Of a DNA stretch of 8,668 nt, positions 6,595 to 8,668 are shown in pieces. Origin of the DNA: an uncultured Clostridium sp. (lineage in GTDB: Bacteria > Bacillota > Clostridia > Clostridiales > Clostridiaceae). The stretch lies in contig UQFE01000061.1 in assembly GCA_900540255.1 (NCBI GenBank), positions 1-8,668 of the forward strand. The letters are read 5' to 3'. The position numbers and the translations under genes were made by a program. Each line of letters begins with the position of its first letter. Within the stretch, counting starts at the first letter, position 1. The notes beneath the pieces are model-generated. The model saw only the letters and a program-made list of their open reading frames with translations. It made no database searches and was not told where the DNA came from.

Positions 6595-8304
6595 ATGTAT
6601 TCAGCATTAGATACGATTTGGACTTTATTAGGAGCAGCTTTAGTATTTTTCATGCAAGCAGGTTTTGCCATGGTAGAAACCGGTTTTACAAGGGCTAAAA
6701 ATGCCGGTAATATTATCATGAAAAACTTAATGGATTTTGCTATAGGTAGTGTTGTATTTTGGTTTATTGGCTTTGGTCTTATGTTTGGAGGGGATAGTCC
6801 ATTAGTTGGTGGACTTGATTTATTTATAAGAGGTGATTATAGTTCATCTATTCCTACATTTGCCTTTGTTATCTTCCAAACAGTTTTCTGTGCAACTGCA
6901 GCTACTATAGTTTCAGGTGCCATGGCAGAAAGAACTAAATTTTCATCTTATTGCTTATATAGCTTAATAATAAGTGCAGTTATTTATCCTATTTCTGGAC
7001 ACTGGATTTGGGGTGGAGGCTTCTTATCTAAATTAGGATTCCATGATTTTGCTGGATCTACAGCTGTTCATATGGTTGGTGGTATTGCAGCATTGATTGG
7101 TGCTTCAATACTTGGTCCTCGTATTGGAAAATATTCTAAAGATGGTAAGGCACATGCAATTCCTGGACACAGCCTAACACTAGGTGCCTTAGGTGTATTT
7201 ATTCTTTGGTTTGCTTGGTTTGGATTTAATGGTTGTTCTACAGTTTCAATGACTGGAGATGAATCAATATTAGCTGCAAGTAAAATATTTGTTACAACTA
7301 ATATTGCTGCTGCTACTGCTACATGCGCTGTTTTAATAATAACTTGGATAAGATATAAGAAACCTGATGTTTCTATGACATTAAACGGTTCATTAGCTGG
7401 ACTTGTTGCAATAACTGCTGGATGTGATTTAGTTACTCCTGCTGGTGCATTTTTTATAGGACTTTTTGCAGGATTTACTGTTGTATTTGCTGTTGAATTT
7501 ATAGAAAAGAAATTAAAAGTTGATGATCCTGTTGGTGCTATTTCTGTTCATGGTGTTTGTGGAGCCCTTGGTACTATTTTAACTGGATTTTTTGCAGTCG
7601 ATGGCGGGTTATTTTATGGTGATGGTTTCAAATTCTTAGGAATTCAACTTTTAGGTGTTATTTGCGTCATGGCTTGGGTTACTGTAACTATGATTATTGT
7701 ATTTAATGTAATTAAGAAAACTGTTGGTCTTCGTGTTTCTGCTGAAGAAGAAATTGAAGGACTTGATAAAAAGGAACATGGACTTGAAAGTAGTTACGCT
7801 GATTTTATGCCTATGAATCCTTCACTTGCTGGAATTTCATATTATCAAAGTTCTGCTACTATCACACCACCATCTTCACATATTGATGATAGCACAGATA
7901 CAATTCCAGTTATTTATAATACCTCTAAAACAGATGCCAAATTTACTAAAGTCGTTATATTAACTAAACAAGATAGATTTGAAAGATTAAAATCAGCACT
8001 AGACAACTTAGGAATTACGGGTATGACTGTTACAAATGTTTTAGGTTATGGAATGCAAAAGGGAGCTACTGAATATTATAGAGGTGTTGCCTTAGATGAA
8101 GTTACCTTATTACCTCAATTAAAAGTAGAAATTGTAGTATGTAAAATTCCTGTTGATACATTAGTTAAAGTTGTTAAGAAATCTTTATATACAGGTAAAA
8201 TTGGTGATGGCAAAATATTTATAGAAGATATTGAAAATGTTATTAAAATTAGAACTAACGAAGAAGGTTATGATGCATTACAAGATGAAGATGATAAAAA
8301 ATAA
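6595..8304 (+). CDS. amt: Ammonium channel Amt fused to a C-terminal PII (GlnK) domain
   Basis: A 569-aa membrane protein. Residues 1-380 are a complete Amt channel with about 11 membrane helices. Visible Amt residues are Asp151 and His159 (DFAGSTAVHM), the second pore His319 (AISVHGV), gate Phe98 and Phe211 and Trp208 (WFAWFGFN), and the cytoplasmic motif LRVSAEEEIEGLDKKEHG (379-396). A Ser/Thr-rich linker (about 400-447) leads to a full PII domain (about 448-555) with a T-loop QKGATEYYRG (488-497) and B-loop TGKIGDGKIF (533-542). Arg496 matches the GlnK arginine that plugs the Amt pore. The uridylylation Tyr51 of E. coli GlnK is Leu500, and the 2-oxoglutarate-contacting Lys58 is Gln508; Gln39 is kept as Gln488. 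So uridylylation is unlikely and 2-oxoglutarate sensing may differ. The start has AAGGAGG eight bases upstream. There is no frameshift at the junction. Amt and PII are both trimers, so the fusion keeps a matching stoichiometry. Confidence 0.95.
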   Translation: MYSALDTIWTLLGAALVFFMQAGFAMVETGFTRAKNAGNIIMKNLMDFAIGSVVFWFIGFGLMFGGDSPLVGGLDLFIRGDYSSSIPTFAFVIFQTVFCATAATIVSGAMAERTKFSSYCLYSLIISAVIYPISGHWIWGGGFLSKLGFHDFAGSTAVHMVGGIAALIGASILGPRIGKYSKDGKAHAIPGHSLTLGALGVFILWFAWFGFNGCSTVSMTGDESILAASKIFVTTNIAAATATCAVLIITWIRYKKPDVSMTLNGSLAGLVAITAGCDLVTPAGAFFIGLFAGFTVVFAVEFIEKKLKVDDPVGAISVHGVCGALGTILTGFFAVDGGLFYGDGFKFLGIQLLGVICVMAWVTVTMIIVFNVIKKTVGLRVSAEEEIEGLDKKEHGLESSYADFMPMNPSLAGISYYQSSATITPPSSHIDDSTDTIPVIYNTSKTDAKFTKVVILTKQDRFERLKSALDNLGITGMTVTNVLGYGMQKGATEYYRGVALDEVTLLPQLKVEIVVCKIPVDTLVKVVKKSLYTGKIGDGKIFIEDIENVIKIRTNEEGYDALQDEDDKK

Positions 8305-8314
8305 ATCAATTAAA

Positions 8315-8387
8315 GGGGCTGTCGCACTAAAACTTTTATACACAATATCTTGTAATATTTATTCTTAATGCGACATCCCCATTTTTA
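8315..8387 (+). terminator. Hairpin-type repeat, copy 2; probable amt terminator
   Basis: GGGGCTGTCGCACTAA (8315-8330) pairs with TTAATGCGACATCCCC (8365-8380) over 16 positions with two mismatches, enclosing a 34-nt loop. ATTTTTA follows. The hairpin starts ten bases after the amt stop codon, so it is well placed as a terminator. Positions 8341-8380 match 19-58 at the left end of the window at 37 of 40 bases. The near-perfect terminal inverted repeats beginning GGGGCTGTCGCA also resemble the ends of a small mobile element; no clear target duplication is visible. Confidence 0.65.
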
Positions 8388-8489
8388 CATCAATTTTATT
8401 TAATGGAACTTATTGATTTTTAATCAAATATTCACACAATATTTATTCTTATCCACAGATTTTACTAAATTAATTATCACTTATACACA
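8336..8489 (+). other. Three DnaA-box-like nonamers
   Basis: TTATCCACA (8449-8457) is the consensus DnaA box. TTATACACA occurs at 8336-8344 and again at 8481-8489 and fits the relaxed form TTATNCACA. All three are in the same orientation within 154 bp of non-coding DNA. No dnaA, dnaN or AT-rich unwinding element with 13-mers is seen, so this is not evidence for the origin itself. The first box lies in the loop of the repeat hairpin. The sites may be chance in AT-rich DNA or a DnaA-titrating cluster. Confidence 0.35.
8435..8451 (+). repeat. Degenerate fragment of the intergenic repeat
   Basis: CACAATATTTATTCTTA repeats the ends of the 8341-8367 stretch of copy 2 with ten internal bases missing. 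It lies 54 bases after copy 2. It may be a decayed third copy or a slipped duplication; the short AT-rich match leaves room for coincidence. Confidence 0.3.
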
Positions 8490-8500
8490 ATAATTAATTT

Positions 8501-8531
8501 AAATAAAAAAGAAACTCAATAGAGTTTCTTT
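8501..8531 (-). terminator. Terminator of the tRNA transcription unit
   Basis: Read on the minus strand, AAGAAACTC (8530-8522) and GAGTTTCTT (8517-8509) form a perfect 9-bp stem with a four-base loop, and TTTTTTATTT follows. It begins directly after the CCA end of tRNA-Lys. It also ends transcription convergent to amt. Confidence 0.85.
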
Positions 8532-8607
8532 TGGTGGCTTACCGGGGAATCGAACCCCGGACACCTTGATTAAAAGTCAAGTGCTCTACCGACTGAGCTA
8601 GTAAACC
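8532..8607 (-). tRNA. tRNA-Lys(TTT)
   Basis: A complete 76-nt cloverleaf on the minus strand. The acceptor stem is GGTTTAC/GTAAGCC with one wobble. The D arm is GCTC/GAGC. The anticodon stem is CTTGA/TCAAG around CTTTTAA, giving anticodon TTT. The T stem is CGGGG/CCCCG around TTCGATT. The discriminator is A and CCA is encoded. It lies seven bases after the tRNA-Gln in the direction of transcription and shares its terminator. Confidence 0.97.
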
Positions 8608-8614
8608 AAATATA

Positions 8615-8668
8615 TGGCAGGGATAGCAGGATTCGAACCTACGAATACCACAGTCAAAGTGTGGTGCC
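8615..8668 (-). tRNA. tRNA-Gln(TTG), partial at window edge
   Basis: The 3' 54 nt of a tRNA on the minus strand; the acceptor 5' strand and most of the D arm lie beyond the window. The anticodon stem is CCACA/TGTGG around CTTTGAC, giving anticodon TTG (glutamine). The T stem is GTAGG/CCTGC around TTCGAAT. The discriminator is G and CCA is encoded. Confidence 0.93.

Noticed and set aside
8615..8668. Functional link between tRNA-Gln and the glutamine synthetase genes
   Set aside because: The tRNA unit is on the opposite strand with its own terminator; tRNA-Lys/tRNA-Gln pairs are common and adjacency alone means nothing.
1..8668. CRISPR array, insertion-sequence transposase or prophage attachment site
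   Set aside because: No regularly spaced repeats, transposase coding region or integrase is present; the tRNA genes are intact with no duplicated 3' end in the window.

Overview
This window looks like a chromosomal piece of a low-GC Firmicute, most likely Clostridium sensu stricto. The reasons are the strongly AT-rich DNA, G-rich Shine-Dalgarno sites, A/T-ending codons, a glnA followed directly by an ANTAR regulator (the glnA-nitR arrangement described in solventogenic clostridia), a type III glutamine synthetase and an Amt-PII fusion. The theme is ammonium uptake and assimilation.

Layout. Positions 68-3903 hold a minus-strand cluster. Read in the direction of transcription it is glnA (type I glutamine synthetase), an ANTAR antiterminator with a degenerate receiver domain (nitR-like), an unrecognised 169-aa protein, and a soluble PAS histidine kinase that also has its own strong-looking promoter. 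Positions 3904-4279 are a divergent regulatory region. On the minus strand it carries the glnA promoter and a roughly 190-nt leader with a long-range terminator stem. On the plus strand it carries the glnN promoter and a short leader in which an ANTAR-type hexaloop hairpin overlaps an intrinsic terminator. Positions 4280-6373 encode a type III glutamine synthetase (glnN), which ends in a terminator. Positions 6595-8304 encode an ammonium channel fused to a C-terminal PII signalling domain. Positions 8305-8531 hold a hairpin repeat, DnaA-box-like sites and the terminator of a minus-strand tRNA unit: tRNA-Lys(TTT) followed by a partial tRNA-Gln(TTG) cut by the window edge.

How the parts may work together (inference). 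The Amt-PII protein would import ammonium and sense nitrogen or energy state in one polypeptide, and two unrelated classes of glutamine synthetase would assimilate it. The ANTAR protein made from the glnA operon would bind the hexaloop hairpin in the glnN leader, prevent the overlapping terminator from forming, and so switch on the second synthetase. The glnA leader also looks attenuated, but I find no hexaloop there, so its switch would be of another kind. The ANTAR receiver lacks the phosphoacceptor aspartate, so it is unclear whether the neighbouring kinase signals to it. A 40-bp hairpin-type repeat lies at both ends of the gene block in the same orientation (37 of 40 bases identical).
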